Assembly: GCA_016287765.1 (NCBI GenBank)
Contig: JAEEWS010000016.1
Location: forward strand, 1-49,228
Direction of reading: 5' to 3'
Source of the DNA: Lachnospiraceae bacterium
GTDB taxonomy: Bacteria; Bacillota_A; Clostridia; Lachnospirales; Lachnospiraceae
DNA length: 49,228 nucleotides
The position numbers and the translations under genes were made by a program. Position 1 is the first letter of the stretch. Each line of letters starts with the position of its first letter. This document shows positions 25,982 to 36,353 of this stretch, piece after piece. The notes beneath the pieces are model-generated. The model had not been told where the DNA came from, did not search any database, and saw nothing but the letters and a program-made list of their open reading frames with translations.

Positions 25982-25997
25982 GCGGATTCTGATCCGC
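25982..25997 (-). other. Small hairpin between rnpB and the AP2 gene
   Basis: A 6-bp perfect inverted repeat (GCGGAT/ATCCGC, four-base loop) with no T run after it. It could be a weak end signal for RNase P RNA or part of the AP2-gene leader. The AP2 gene has a GGTGG ribosome site just before its ATG. Confidence 0.4.
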
Positions 25998-26021
25998 CCT
26001 GTGGGGATTTACAATAAATTA

Positions 26022-26376
26022 TGAGTGGCACTGTAAGCCGGGTTATGTATCAAGCGATCATCTTTCTTGACTGTACGTTACCGCACAGCTCCCATACGGG
26101 GTTACCCCCGCATGACGCAACCGACCCGAAAGCACGGCGGGCAACCGTATCGCTTTCTGCATGGTTTTGCTTCGGATGGGGTTTGCATTGACCCTTCGTG
26201 TTACCACGAAGGCGGTGGTCTCTTACACCGCCGTTTCAGCATCACCGCTTGCGCGGCTGTTTCTTTTCTGTTGCACTTTCCTTCAGGTCACCCTGACCGG
26301 CCGTTAGCCGGCATCCTGCCCTGTGAAGCCCGGACTTTCCTCTGTCTATAGGGACAGCGACCGCCTGTGCCACTCA
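26022..26376 (-). ncRNA. rnpB: RNase P RNA
   Basis: The catalytic RNA that matures tRNA 5' ends. On the minus strand it begins with a P1 helix (26367-26375 paired perfectly with 26023-26031), followed by the universal GAGGAAAGTCCGGGCT segment and ACAGGGCAGGATGCC. Near the 3' end are ACAGTCAAGAAAGATG and ACCCGGCTTACAG, both typical of bacterial RNase P RNA. Length is about 354 bases. It starts only 15 bases after the stop codon of the TGS kinase gene. Reading frames across this stretch are not genes. Confidence 0.95.
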
Positions 26377-26390
26377 AGTTACCTTAATGT

Positions 26391-28043
26391 TTATACCGGG
26401 AAGTAGCTTCCTCCGATGAATTCTCTTAAGATCGAGTTCTTCGGAACATCCTCTGCGGGAGCAGCAAGGAAGAAATCCAGGAACTTAAGGAGGCGCTTTG
26501 CTTCGGGGTACTCTTCGCTGTCCTCAGGGACATTAAAGAGCAAAGGCTCAGCGTAGGTCTTGAGTTCGGAAAGCTCATAGATCAGAGCCGAGTTAAAGAA
26601 GACATCGGCGCCTTCCTGGAAGGGGAAGATGTTCTCCTCCTCTCCGAGACGAACGGAAGGCCACATGGAGATGCTCTTCTGTGCGGAAGCTCCACGGGTC
26701 CTTGCATCACGCACGATCCTGCGGAGCAGTCTCGCATCCGTTGTGGGGATCCTGTTGTGTTCATCAAGGTTCAGCTGTGTGAGAGCGGAAATGTAGATCT
26801 TAAACTTGCTCTCAACGGGAAGCTTGTAAGAAAGGGCGTCGTTCAGGCCGTGTATGCCTTCGATAACGAGGATGTCCTCGGGGCCAAGCTGTTTAAAGTT
26901 TCCTTTGTACTCGCGAAGGCCGCTCTTAAAATTAAAGCTGGGAAGTTCTACTCGCTTGCCTTCAAGAAGGGCGGACATGTCAGCGTTGAACTGCTCAACG
27001 TCGATGGCTTCAAGGCATTCGAAATTGTAATTGCCGTCCGCATCCTTGGGAGTGTCCTCACGATTTTTAAAGTAGTCGTCCACTCCGATGGGGTGGGGAG
27101 TCATGCCGAGGGTCCGAAGCTGTATGGAAAGCCTGTGGGAGAAGGTGGTCTTTCCCGAGGAGGAAGGACCTGCGATCATTACAAACTTAACGCCGGGACG
27201 TGCCTTGATCTGTGCTGCGATGTCACCGATCTTCTTTTCCATGAAGGCTTCCTGAACAAGAATGGTGTCGCCCAGTCGTCCCTCACGGATGGTGTCGTTC
27301 ATGGCGCCTACGGTGCGGATGCCCATAATCTTGCCCCACTCATCGCTCTCCTTTAATGTAGCGAAAAGGTGAGGTCTGTCATCGTAGGTGGGAACAGTGG
27401 TGGGTGCATCCTTTGTGGGGACAAGCAGCATGAAGCCGTTGTCGTAGGCCAAAAGATCAAAGACCTTAAGGATGCCTGTACTTCCGGGCATGTAGCCGTA
27501 GAAGTAGTCCTCGTAGTTCTCTATGGAAAAAAGATTCATTCTGGAAGCACGGCGGTACTTGAAAAGGTTTTCCTTATCGTTCATGCCTCTTTCCAAAAAG
27601 AGCTTTCTTGCTTCTCTGGTATTCACCGAGCGCTTGTTGATCACGATGTCCGCATCGATGATCCTTTGCATCTCTTCCTTGATGGACTTTATGTCCTCGT
27701 CGGAGAGTTTTTCGATGCTTCCGATCTCACCATAAACTCCGCATCCCACCTTGTGCATGATGCGGACGTCACGTCCCTTCTTGGGACCGTAAACATTAAA
27801 AATGGCCTTAAGGAGCACAAAGACCAGTGCTCTGCTGTAGGTCTTGTTTCCCGCACTTGTGGAAAGGTCCAGAAACTCAACGGTGTCTCCGTTGTTGGGT
27901 GTCTTGAACAATTCCCTCAAATTGCCGTTGTTCTTTGCAAGAATAACGGGATACTTGTATTCGTCTTTAAAATCTTTCGCGATCTGTGCGAAAGTGGTTC
28001 CGTATTCATACTCTTTTTCAACTCCGCATACGGTTAATTTCAT
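26391..28043 (-). CDS. TGS-domain nucleoside (uridine) kinase-like protein
   Basis: A 550-residue three-part protein: an N-terminal TGS domain (1-60), a region like the second additional domain of threonyl-tRNA synthetase (about 60-230), and a uridine-kinase/PRK-type P-loop domain with GPSSSGKTT near 293 and VIEGIHGLN. The family is common in Clostridia and is annotated as nucleoside kinase; whether uridine is the true substrate is not established from sequence. The start ATG at 28043 has AGGAGG in good position and overlaps the end of trmK by 26 bases. Confidence 0.85.
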   Translation of the reverse strand: MKLTVCGVEKEYEYGTTFAQIAKDFKDEYKYPVILAKNNGNLRELFKTPNNGDTVEFLDLSTSAGNKTYSRALVFVLLKAIFNVYGPKKGRDVRIMHKVGCGVYGEIGSIEKLSDEDIKSIKEEMQRIIDADIVINKRSVNTREARKLFLERGMNDKENLFKYRRASRMNLFSIENYEDYFYGYMPGSTGILKVFDLLAYDNGFMLLVPTKDAPTTVPTYDDRPHLFATLKESDEWGKIMGIRTVGAMNDTIREGRLGDTILVQEAFMEKKIGDIAAQIKARPGVKFVMIAGPSSSGKTTFSHRLSIQLRTLGMTPHPIGVDDYFKNREDTPKDADGNYNFECLEAIDVEQFNADMSALLEGKRVELPSFNFKSGLREYKGNFKQLGPEDILVIEGIHGLNDALSYKLPVESKFKIYISALTQLNLDEHNRIPTTDARLLRRIVRDARTRGASAQKSISMWPSVRLGEEENIFPFQEGADVFFNSALIYELSELKTYAEPLLFNVPEDSEEYPEAKRLLKFLDFFLAAPAEDVPKNSILREFIGGSYFPV

Positions 28044-28719
28044 CCTCTATCCTCCTGATATCATTATATAATCCGTTCCGGCGTTCAGCGGCCTTCTCTC
28101 CGCTGTCAGCCTTGATCTTCTTTAAAACAGCCTCTTTGGAAGCCTTTTCTTTTTCAAGATACTTAAGATAAATGTTTTTGGGAAGTACCTCCGGAGAAAT
28201 CCCGGGATCATCACTGTTGTCCTTCGCGGTGCATCCCTCATTCTTCGGAACTGCCCTGTATATAAAATAGAATTTACCTTCGTCCTCCTCGATCCTCACT
28301 GCCTGAGCGACAAATCCCAGGTTTACGAGTCCTTCCTCGAAGTTCTCAAGATCGGACTGAGGGGAAAGGATCAATTCTTTGGAAGCCTTTGCTTTTTCCA
28401 AACCCTTTTCCAGAATGGACAGTATCAGGGGTCCGCCCATTCCCGAGATCAGAATGGTGTCGGTCTCCCCTTCCTTCAGCATCTGAAGTCCGTCTGAAAG
28501 GCGGAGTTCGATCCTGTCGGTCAGGCCGGCTTCCTTAACATTTTCTTCAGCTTTTTCCAAAGGGCCCCGTCGCAGGTCCATGGCGATCACCTTTGGAGAT
28601 ACTCCCGACCGGATCAGGAATATCCCTGTGTGGGCGTGGTCGCAGCCGACGTCAGCCACACTGTTCCCGGGTGTCACCATGGAAACCACGGTCTGTAAAC
28701 GTTTGCTTAAACGTATCAT
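28018..28719 (-). CDS. trmK: tRNA (adenine(22)-N1)-methyltransferase TrmK
   Basis: Methylates A22 of tRNA using S-adenosylmethionine. The 233 residues contain the Rossmann motif VADVGCDHAHTGIFL near residue 20 and the ISGMGGPLI catalytic-region motif typical of TrmK. The C-terminal third is a Lys/Glu-rich helical extension, as in known TrmK proteins. It lies 3 bases after rpoD, the common trmK position in Firmicutes. Confidence 0.93.
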   Translation of the reverse strand: MIRLSKRLQTVVSMVTPGNSVADVGCDHAHTGIFLIRSGVSPKVIAMDLRRGPLEKAEENVKEAGLTDRIELRLSDGLQMLKEGETDTILISGMGGPLILSILEKGLEKAKASKELILSPQSDLENFEEGLVNLGFVAQAVRIEEDEGKFYFIYRAVPKNEGCTAKDNSDDPGISPEVLPKNIYLKYLEKEKASKEAVLKKIKADSGEKAAERRNGLYNDIRRIEDEINRMRS

Positions 28720-28722
28720 GCT

Positions 28723-29901
28723 TTAATCCAAATAATCTCTGAGCTTCTTTGCACGTGTGGGGTGGCGCAGCTTTCTGAGAGCCTTTGCCTCGATCTGACG
28801 GATGCGCTCACGGGTTACGTTGAATTCCTTACCCACTTCTTCGAGAGTGCGCTGTCTGCCGTCGTCAAGTCCGAAACGCAGGCGGAGCACCTTCTGTTCA
28901 CGATCCGTGAGAGTTCCCAGAACTTCCCTGATCTGCTCCTGAAGGAGGGTGAATGCCGCTGCCTCCTGAGGAGTGGGCATGTGATCGTCCTCGATGAAAT
29001 CTCCGAGATGGGAATCTTCTTCCTCACCGATGGGTGTTTCCAGAGAAACAGGTTCCTGAGAGATCTTCTGGATCTCGCGGACACGCTCTACGGGGATTCC
29101 CATTTCCTTTGCGATCTCTTCCGGTCCGGGCTCACGTCCCAGTTCCTGCAGCAGCTGTCTCTGAACACGGATCAGCTTGTTGATGGTTTCCACCATGTGC
29201 ACGGGGATACGGATGGTCCTTGCCTGATCCGCTATGGCACGGGTAATGGCCTGACGGATCCACCATGTTGCGTAGGTGGAAAACTTGTATCCCTTACGAT
29301 AATCAAATTTCTCAACGGCCTTAATGAGGCCCAGGTTTCCTTCCTGAATGAGGTCAAGGAACTGCATTCCTCGGCCCACGTACCTCTTTGCGATGGAAAC
29401 CACGAGACGGAGGTTGGCTTCCGCAAGGCGGTTCTTTGCCACTTCATCCCCCTGTTCCATCTTCTTGGCAAGTTCCAGTTCTTCCTGAGCGGAAAGAAGG
29501 GGAACCTTACCGATCTCCTTGAGATACATCCTTACGGGATCCTCGAGTGAAACTCCCTCGGGAACACTGAGATCGATCTTTGAAAGATCTTCGATCTCAT
29601 CCAGCTCCGCTACGATGTCATCGGGCTCGAGAAGGTCATCCTCTTCTCCCCCCACCATGCTGTCATCCATGATCCTGAGCACATCGATGCCTGCTTTGTC
29701 GAGAGCGTCGTAGATCTTTTCGGTCTTCTTCTCGTCCAGCTCCACGTCCTGAAATGCATCGTTGATCTCCTGGATCTCAAGTGTGTTCTTCTTTTTCTTG
29801 CCGGCAGCGATCAGTGTGTTGATCTTTGCTTCAAATTCCGCTGCCTTGGCATCATTTTGTGCTGCGTTGTCTTCTGTTGACTTTAAATTGTTCTCTGTCA
29901 T
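28723..29901 (-). CDS. rpoD: Primary sigma factor RpoD/SigA
   Basis: Housekeeping sigma-70 factor. The 392 residues contain an acidic region 1.1, the [11 protein letters not shown] region 1.2, the region 2 core ([37 protein letters not shown]) that binds core RNA polymerase and the -10 box, [13 protein letters not shown] in region 3, and the region 4.2 helix-turn-helix [20 protein letters not shown] that reads the -35 box. It lies 14 bases after dnaG, the usual macromolecular-synthesis operon order. Confidence 0.98.
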   Translation of the reverse strand: MTENNLKSTEDNAAQNDAKAAEFEAKINTLIAAGKKKKNTLEIQEINDAFQDVELDEKKTEKIYDALDKAGIDVLRIMDDSMVGGEEDDLLEPDDIVAELDEIEDLSKIDLSVPEGVSLEDPVRMYLKEIGKVPLLSAQEELELAKKMEQGDEVAKNRLAEANLRLVVSIAKRYVGRGMQFLDLIQEGNLGLIKAVEKFDYRKGYKFSTYATWWIRQAITRAIADQARTIRIPVHMVETINKLIRVQRQLLQELGREPGPEEIAKEMGIPVERVREIQKISQEPVSLETPIGEEEDSHLGDFIEDDHMPTPQEAAAFTLLQEQIREVLGTLTDREQKVLRLRFGLDDGRQRTLEEVGKEFNVTRERIRQIEAKALRKLRHPTRAKKLRDYLD

Positions 29902-29915
29902 GTCTGATCTCTTTT

Positions 29916-31718
29916 CTACAATAATTTGTTTGACCGATTTTTGAGTGAAACCTGAAGCTTCAGCAATTCGTTTACCTTCTGTCCGTCCCCCGCCTCTATT
30001 GCGGCATTGATCTGATCCTCTACGGAATTCAGCTTTATCTTTCGGACTGTGTCTTCGATCGCTTTCGCCCTCTCGGCATCGTTCACCTCACCGGGCAGAT
30101 CGGTCTGAAAAATGACACCTACTTTTTCCTGTTCTTCCCTGTCTTCAAAGCAGCTTACGATCCTTGCGGGATTTACGCTTCCCGATTCCTCACAAAAGCT
30201 GTAGGCAAGTTCTGCCACTTTCCGGTAGATCCCTTCGGAAAAATCCAAAGGAGAAACCACCGGCGACAGCCTCGCGTAGAGCGTGGGGTCATCGGAAAGA
30301 CAGGTGAGGAGCAGTCTTTGCGGCTGCAGGATCTTGTCATCCAACTTTTTTTCCGCCGCATTTTCGAACTTTTTTTTGGGCATCCGTTCTTCGCCGGTGT
30401 CTGTGCGATAGGACGGGTTCCTCGGTCCCTCCCTTCGAGCTGTCTCAATGACGAGCTCATGGAATTTTCGTGCATCGACATTATAGTGCTTTGCAAAGGC
30501 CTCTTCATACGTGCTCCTCTCGAGCTCATTGGAAACATCCAACATTCGCCTTGCAACGCTCTCATAAAAGTCGTTTTTTTCTTTGGGTTCTTCCATGTTG
30601 TATCCGGATGCAAGTATCCGGATCTCAAAGAAGAAACTGCTTTCCGCATTGTCGATCCTCTTTTGGTACTCTTCGGCGCCCAGCGCCTTAATGAATTCAT
30701 CCGGATCCTTGTGCGGTTTCATGTTTATCACTTTTACCGTGATCCCTCTGGCTTCCAGCATGGGAATGGCTCTTAAAGCGGCCTTTGTTCCTGCTCCGTC
30801 GGAATCGTAGGTAAGGTAGATCTCTTTAACGTATTTGGATAATTTCAGGGCGTTCCTGTCAGTCAGCGCCGTTCCCAGGGATGCCACGGCATTTGTGAAG
30901 CCGGCCTGATGAAGGGAGATAACGTCCATGTAACCCTCACAGAGCAAAAAGGCGTTCTTTCCGGAATGTCTTGCGTAGTTCAGGCCGTACAGGTTGTTAC
31001 CCTTATCAAATACTTTAGTTTCCGGCGAATTTAAGTACTTCGGTTCGCCTTCTCCCATGACACGTCCCCCGAAAGCGATGACGCGGTCGCGTTCATCCAT
31101 GATGGGGAACATTGCTCTGTTCCAGAACTTGTCCATGGCACCTTTTTCGTTGATGCTGACAAGTCCGGTCTCTTTCAGGAATTCATCACTGTAATCCCTG
31201 CTCTTTAAAAATTTATACAGATCGTCGCTGTAAGGCATGGAGTAGCCCAGCCCCCAATGACGTATCGTATCCTCTGTAAGTCCTCTTTTTTTGAAGTATT
31301 CTATGGCCCTCTGACCTCTTTCGGTCTTACCCATCTTAAAGAAGTACTCTGCTGCCAGCTTGTTCACTTCAAAGAGTTTTTGGATAAAATTCCGGTTTCT
31401 TTTGTCTTCCTCTGTTTCCCTGACCTCAGGAAGATCTATGCCCGAGCGGTCAGCAAGTTCCTTGACGGCTTCCTGGAAGGAAAGGTTTTCGTACTCCATG
31501 AGGAAAGTGATGACGTTTCCGCCTTTGTGGCAGCCGAAGCAGTAGAACATCTGCTTGTTGCCGTTCACAGAGAAGGAAGGCGTCTTTTCGCCGTGGAAAG
31601 GACAAAGCCCCCAGTAATTTGCTCCTTTTTTCTGGAGATGGACGTACATGCCCACCACATCCACAATGTCATTGCGGGCAAAAACCTCTGCGATTGTCTC
31701 ATCGGAATAGCGCATCAA
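29916..31718 (-). CDS. dnaG: DNA primase
   Basis: Makes RNA primers for replication. The 600 residues show an N-terminal zinc ribbon ([11 protein letters not shown] at about 39, CFGCHKGG at about 60), an RNA-polymerase domain with [19 protein letters not shown], and a TOPRIM domain ([26 protein letters not shown]). The C-terminal helicase-interacting region is diverged, as usual. A start one codon later (second Met) is equally possible. Confidence 0.98.
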   Translation of the reverse strand: MMRYSDETIAEVFARNDIVDVVGMYVHLQKKGANYWGLCPFHGEKTPSFSVNGNKQMFYCFGCHKGGNVITFLMEYENLSFQEAVKELADRSGIDLPEVRETEEDKRNRNFIQKLFEVNKLAAEYFFKMGKTERGQRAIEYFKKRGLTEDTIRHWGLGYSMPYSDDLYKFLKSRDYSDEFLKETGLVSINEKGAMDKFWNRAMFPIMDERDRVIAFGGRVMGEGEPKYLNSPETKVFDKGNNLYGLNYARHSGKNAFLLCEGYMDVISLHQAGFTNAVASLGTALTDRNALKLSKYVKEIYLTYDSDGAGTKAALRAIPMLEARGITVKVINMKPHKDPDEFIKALGAEEYQKRIDNAESSFFFEIRILASGYNMEEPKEKNDFYESVARRMLDVSNELERSTYEEAFAKHYNVDARKFHELVIETARREGPRNPSYRTDTGEERMPKKKFENAAEKKLDDKILQPQRLLLTCLSDDPTLYARLSPVVSPLDFSEGIYRKVAELAYSFCEESGSVNPARIVSCFEDREEQEKVGVIFQTDLPGEVNDAERAKAIEDTVRKIKLNSVEDQINAAIEAGDGQKVNELLKLQVSLKNRSNKLL

Positions 31719-31731
31719 AAACCCTCGGTCT

Positions 31732-32781
31732 TTAGTAAACGTCCCAGCTGAAGGGAACCTTGATATCCTTAAATTTGTTCACCGCGTATCGATCGGTCAT
31801 GCCCGCAACGTAGTCGCAGACCACTCTTTCTTTGGTCTCGCCTTCGTTTTCCAGCATAGCTTTGTAGTCATCCGGCAGAAGCTCCGGGTGATCGTTGTAG
31901 TGCAGGAACAATTCTATGACCAGCTCCTCCGCCTTGGACTCCTGACCCTTGGCAACGGGGTTGGTGTAAACATTTTCAAACATCCACGCCTTTAAGTCCA
32001 TGAGTATCTCGTTCATTTCGGGAGACATGCGGACGTCGTCGGTGTCTATGCTTGTTTTGATGATGTCGTGAAGCTCGGTGTTCAGACGGCTGGTGAGGCC
32101 GTGTCCCAGAACATCGGTAAAACGTTTCGGGATGTCGTCTTCGGTAATGATGTTACCGCGGACAGCATCGTCTATATCGTGGTTTATGTAGGCCATCTTG
32201 TCGGAAAGACGCACTGCCCTGCCCTCAAGGGTCGCGGGGATGGTGTCCACCTGATGGTTGAGGATACCGTTACGGACTTCCCAGGTGAGGTTTAAGCCCC
32301 TGCCGTGCTTCTCGATGACATCCACAACGCGGATGCTCTGCTCGAAATGCTTGAAGTGACCGCCACAGGTTTCGTTCATGATACGGTTCAGTGCTCTCTC
32401 TCCCGCATGTCCGAAGGGGGTGTGTCCGAGGTCGTGCCCGAGGGCGATGGCTTCCGTCAGATCGTCGTTAAGGCGGAGAGACTTGGAAATTGCTCGTGCA
32501 GTCTGGGCCACTTCCAGAGTGTGGGTGAGACGGGTACGGTAATGATCTCCCTCGGGCGCGAGGAAGACCTGGGTTTTTCCGCTGAGCCTTCTGAAAGCTT
32601 TTGAGTAGAGGATGCGGTCTCTGTCTCTCTGGTAGCAGGGGCGAAGATCACACTCCTTTTCCTCTCTCATCCTTCCTTTGGTGGAGTCGGAAAAACTCGC
32701 ATGGGGAGAAAGGACTTCATGCTCTCTTTCTTCCTGAATTTCTCTGATGGTCCTGTCATGAATGGGAACGAGTTCAATCAT
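31732..32781 (-). CDS. dgt: dGTP triphosphohydrolase-like HD protein
   Basis: A 349-residue HD-domain protein predicted to hydrolyse dGTP or other dNTPs to nucleoside and tripolyphosphate. The metal-binding motif is split as in this family: RTRLTHTLEVAQ, then LGHDLGHTPFGHAGE, and KMAYINHDIDDA further on. It directly precedes dnaG by 13 bases, a frequent arrangement in Clostridia. Length matches the short dGTPase-like type. Confidence 0.93.
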   Translation of the reverse strand: MIELVPIHDRTIREIQEEREHEVLSPHASFSDSTKGRMREEKECDLRPCYQRDRDRILYSKAFRRLSGKTQVFLAPEGDHYRTRLTHTLEVAQTARAISKSLRLNDDLTEAIALGHDLGHTPFGHAGERALNRIMNETCGGHFKHFEQSIRVVDVIEKHGRGLNLTWEVRNGILNHQVDTIPATLEGRAVRLSDKMAYINHDIDDAVRGNIITEDDIPKRFTDVLGHGLTSRLNTELHDIIKTSIDTDDVRMSPEMNEILMDLKAWMFENVYTNPVAKGQESKAEELVIELFLHYNDHPELLPDDYKAMLENEGETKERVVCDYVAGMTDRYAVNKFKDIKVPFSWDVY

Positions 32782-33441
32782 CTAACGACCTCCTTCTTCC
32801 GCATTTTTCGGAGCGCTTTCCTTATCGCGACGGGCGTTCCGGGAGAAAATGCAACCGCAGTAGTCCTGTCTGTACAGGTCATATTCCTTTGAAAGTTCTA
32901 TGGATCTCTGATAGCCGCCCTTTTTCTTGAAATCCGAAGGGAGCCAGGTGACACCCTCCTCTTTGCACACTCTTTCTCCGATCTCGTTCAATGCTTCGGC
33001 ATTTTTAAGAGGTGAAATGGTGAGGGTGGTGGTAACAAGGTCTATGCCTCTTTTTTTAGCTTCTTTTGCAGTCTCCCTCAAGCGGAGCTCAAAGCATTTT
33101 TTGCATCTTTCCCCGCCTTCCGGGCATTTTTCCAGTCCCCTTGCCGCTTCAAAAAAGCGTTCGGGCTCGTACTTTCCTTCGACGAAGCTCACCTCGTGCT
33201 TATGGGGCTGTTCGTCTATAAGCTTTTTGATCTCAACGACCCTTTTGTCGTACTCCTCTTTAGGGGAGATGTTGGGGTTGTAGAAGAAATCGGTTATTTC
33301 AAAGTGATCTGAAAGGTACTCGAACACATAGGACGAGCAGGGCCCGCAGCAGGAGTGCAGGAAAAGAGCCGGCACTTCACCCGTTCTTTTAAGCTCTTCA
33401 ATAAAGTCGTCCATCTGCTGTTGTACATTTCTCTGTTTCAA
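32782..33441 (-). CDS. queH: Epoxyqueuosine reductase QueH
   Basis: Catalyses the last step of queuosine synthesis in tRNA, the reduction of epoxyqueuosine. The 219 residues show the hallmark cysteine pairs: LHSCCGPCSSYV at about 29 and DYCGCIFSRN at about 191, which hold the iron-sulfur cluster and metal site of QueH. A FYNPNISPKEEYDKR stretch is also typical. The stop codon abuts the dgt start, so the genes are coupled. No other queuosine gene is seen nearby. Confidence 0.94.
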   Translation of the reverse strand: MKQRNVQQQMDDFIEELKRTGEVPALFLHSCCGPCSSYVFEYLSDHFEITDFFYNPNISPKEEYDKRVVEIKKLIDEQPHKHEVSFVEGKYEPERFFEAARGLEKCPEGGERCKKCFELRLRETAKEAKKRGIDLVTTTLTISPLKNAEALNEIGERVCKEEGVTWLPSDFKKKGGYQRSIELSKEYDLYRQDYCGCIFSRNARRDKESAPKNAEEGGR

Positions 33442-33490
33442 AAAATCTGCATCTTTCTGATCTGTTAAAACGATCTGAAGCTGTTTCGGT

Positions 33491-34543
33491 CTAAAGCATT
33501 TCTTTAAGAGCCTCGAAGAGCTTGTCCATCTCTTCGTCGGTGCCTATGGTGATCCTTAAGTAATTGTCGATCCTGGGCTTTTCAAAGTAGCGTACGAAGA
33601 TGTGTCTCTCCCGGAGCTTCATGAAGATCTCCTTTGCAGGCACATTTTCATGTGTCACAAACAGGAAATTTGCGGATGAATTCAGCACCTTAAAGCCCAT
33701 TTTTTTAAAGCGGGGAACGGCATTTTCTCTTGTAGCCACGATCTTACCCACTGTCTCTTTAAAGTAGGCTTCGTCCTTAAGGCTTTCCGTTCCGCAAAGG
33801 ATGGAAGGGGTGGTCATGGTGTAGGAATTGTAGGAATTTCTGACAGCCATCATGTAGGAGATGAGTTTCTCAGAGCCCACCGCAAAACCTATCCTCATGC
33901 CCGCCATGGAGCGGGATTTTGAAAAGGTGCGGACTACAAGAAGGTTTTCGTACTTCTTTGTGAGTTCCATGGCGGTTTCTCCGCCGAAATCAACGTAGGC
34001 TTCGTCTACGATGACCACAGAGTCCTGATTGTGCATTACGATGTCTTCAATGAAGCTTACAGGTTCGGCTATAGTGGTGGGCGCGTTGGGGTTCGCGATC
34101 ACTATGCCTCCGTTCAGCTTGTAGTAGTCCTCTTTTACGATCCTGAAGTTTTCGTCCAGTGCCGGGGTCTCAAAGGGAATGTCGTAAAGTGAGGCCCAGA
34201 CGGGGTAAAAAGAGTAGGTCACATCGGGGAAAAGTACCGGAAGCCTGCCTTTAAAAAATGTCAAAAAAGCAGTTCCCAGAACATCGTCGGAGCCCACCCC
34301 CACAAAAACATTATTGAAGCCCACTCCGCAGTATTCTGCCAGGGCGGCGGTCAGTTCATGGGCGTCGGGCTTGGGATAGCGGCGAAGAGCATCGGTGTCC
34401 AGCTCTTTCAAAGCCTTTGTGACTCCCGGTGCGGGAGGATACGGATTCTCATTGGTATTAAGCTTGACCATGTCCGAAAACGAGGGCTGTTCCCCCGGAA
34501 CGTAAGGGTCGATCTTTCTGACATTATTTTCCCATGCCGCCAT
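33491..34543 (-). CDS. hisC: Histidinol-phosphate aminotransferase-like protein
   Basis: A 350-residue class I/II PLP aminotransferase. The start region KLNTNENPYPP, the ANPNAPT motif, IVDEAYVDF and the PLP lysine in RTFSKSRSMAGMRIGF are those of HisC. HisC proteins act in histidine and sometimes aromatic amino-acid synthesis. No other his gene is nearby; 49 bases separate it from queH. Confidence 0.92.
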   Translation of the reverse strand: MAAWENNVRKIDPYVPGEQPSFSDMVKLNTNENPYPPAPGVTKALKELDTDALRRYPKPDAHELTAALAEYCGVGFNNVFVGVGSDDVLGTAFLTFFKGRLPVLFPDVTYSFYPVWASLYDIPFETPALDENFRIVKEDYYKLNGGIVIANPNAPTTIAEPVSFIEDIVMHNQDSVVIVDEAYVDFGGETAMELTKKYENLLVVRTFSKSRSMAGMRIGFAVGSEKLISYMMAVRNSYNSYTMTTPSILCGTESLKDEAYFKETVGKIVATRENAVPRFKKMGFKVLNSSANFLFVTHENVPAKEIFMKLRERHIFVRYFEKPRIDNYLRITIGTDEEMDKLFEALKEML

Positions 34544-34580
34544 TTTTATCTCCTTAACAGTATGTAAGCAATTTAATCAT

Positions 34581-36350
34581 TTAACAAGAAACCGGATTTG
34601 TGATCGCCTCAGTCACAAAATCATTTCCCAGAACGCGGAAGATGAACCACTTTCTGCCCTCTTTGTTGAGATTTACCGTGCAGGAGTAGTCGTAACCGCC
34701 GTTCAGGGATGCGGGTTCCGCAAGTTCGAATTCTTCAAGACTCTTTCCGCTTCCGTAAACTAAAAGACGGCTCAGAGGTCTGTTGGAAATGATCTTAAGC
34801 TCTGCACTTCCGTCTGCAGTAAGCTTTGCTTCTATGATGGGGCCGTTTGTAAGGAAGCTGTGACCCAATTCCAGATTTTTAAGGATGTTTGTCGCTGTCC
34901 TTTCCCCGGGAGCCTGAACATAGGTCCTTACGGCACCGCTGGAGAGGTTGACGTTTGCCCAGTGCTTCACAAAGGGAAGCTCCTCGGTCAGAAGATCCAC
35001 GAAATAGCGGGCAGTTTCAAGTGTCTCGCCTTCAAGGATCACTCCCTTCTCATTCTTTGCATCAAGAGTGTTGTCGAGAGCAGCCTTAACGGCTGTGTAC
35101 AATCCGAAAACATACGCCAATGAATCGAACCAGAATTCGCAGGTGATCTCGTGAGTATCGGAGCCTGTGGTGGCGCCGAGACGAGTGCCTTTTTCAAGGC
35201 AATCGAGCCAAAGCTGCATGGCATTTCCGTTTGTACAGCCTTCGGCAAGTGGATGAGAACCGTTCCAGATCTCTATGGTGTTAAAGATGTCGATCATGTC
35301 CGTGAATTCCGGCGGGAAGGAAATAGCCTTCTGCATGTCTCTCGGATGGTTGATCTGGGGATGACCGCCGTAGCTTTTGATCTCATCTGTAATGCGCCTG
35401 TACTCGGCACGCATGATCTCCGGTGTTCTCTCGGATTCTTCGGGTATATGGTAGATCACATCCGGATCAGTGTTAAGCTGTAACACGTGACCGTTGGACG
35501 TGGAGATCTCTTTTGACAGGATGGGGAGAAAATCAGGAGTTACAAGCTTTTCCCATATCCTGTGATTCAAAACATTGTGATGATCCGAAAGTCCGCCGAA
35601 TGTGAGGCCTCTTGCTCTCATGGAATTTTGGATCATCTCGGGTGTATCATAAACGTAATCAGTACCCTGAGGCGGGTAAAGGGGGCTCGAGAAAACAGAA
35701 TGATGGTGCAGGTCTCCCACGTACCAGTCATCAGCTTTCATGTCGATCAATCTTCTCAAAGTGACTTCTGTTTTTCCGGGAACGGAAACAGCTGTTTCAA
35801 CGATCTCGAATTCAGAGCCTTTGTCGCAGACAAGAGTGTATCTGCCCTCGGGAAGTTCCTCAGTAAATTCTCCGTTTTCAGCCGTTGTACGTCTGAAATA
35901 GTCGTACCAGGCATAGTCCGAATCGGGATCGAAGTCGTAAGGAGCTCCGTAGATCTCGTCTGCAATGTCTTCTATGTGCTTCACTTTACGATCGTTGGTG
36001 TAGCCTGAAGAAACACCTTCTCTTGCTGCCTTGTCCTTGGGGTAAAGGCGGATCTCCGCAATCAGGGGTTCTCCGTTCTCATCCTTTATCTTAACAGACA
36101 GTTTTCCGGTCTTAACACCGTAGTCGGGATTTTTCCTGATCTTTTCCATGCGTTTGTAATCTGCCAGGCGCTTGTCACTTTCAGGCGGAAAAACATTTTC
36201 CCTTCTTCCTCCTCTTGCACTGTAACCCACTGCCTCGTCAAGTGTCTTCATGGCATTTTGAAGATAGCGATAGGTGTACTTTTCATCGGAGACATTTCTC
36301 CTTCCGGAGTAAAGTCCGGTAATGGTGGAAGCCAACTTTGATACAGACAT
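34581..36350 (-). CDS. CehA/McbA-like PHP-domain metallohydrolase
   Basis: A 589-residue protein without signal peptide. Residues about 80-200 form a beta-sandwich-like region (GKLSVKIKDENGEPL, EGRYTLVCDKG); the PHP-type metal centre begins with GDLHHHS at 212-218 and continues with GLSDHHN, INHPRD and GSDTHE, then a small C-terminal beta domain. Relatives include CehA/McbA hydrolases, but the substrate of this clade is unknown. It starts 4 bases after the ClpX-like gene, suggesting joint expression. Confidence 0.82.
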   Translation of the reverse strand: MSVSKLASTITGLYSGRRNVSDEKYTYRYLQNAMKTLDEAVGYSARGGRRENVFPPESDKRLADYKRMEKIRKNPDYGVKTGKLSVKIKDENGEPLIAEIRLYPKDKAAREGVSSGYTNDRKVKHIEDIADEIYGAPYDFDPDSDYAWYDYFRRTTAENGEFTEELPEGRYTLVCDKGSEFEIVETAVSVPGKTEVTLRRLIDMKADDWYVGDLHHHSVFSSPLYPPQGTDYVYDTPEMIQNSMRARGLTFGGLSDHHNVLNHRIWEKLVTPDFLPILSKEISTSNGHVLQLNTDPDVIYHIPEESERTPEIMRAEYRRITDEIKSYGGHPQINHPRDMQKAISFPPEFTDMIDIFNTIEIWNGSHPLAEGCTNGNAMQLWLDCLEKGTRLGATTGSDTHEITCEFWFDSLAYVFGLYTAVKAALDNTLDAKNEKGVILEGETLETARYFVDLLTEELPFVKHWANVNLSSGAVRTYVQAPGERTATNILKNLELGHSFLTNGPIIEAKLTADGSAELKIISNRPLSRLLVYGSGKSLEEFELAEPASLNGGYDYSCTVNLNKEGRKWFIFRVLGNDFVTEAITNPVSC

Positions 36351-36353
36351 TTT

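Noticed and set aside
25964..26021. T-box leader in front of the AP2-thrC pair
   Set aside because: The gap is too short and no T-box sequence is present.
26067..26351. A plus-strand frame of 94 codons
   Set aside because: It lies fully within the RNase P RNA gene.
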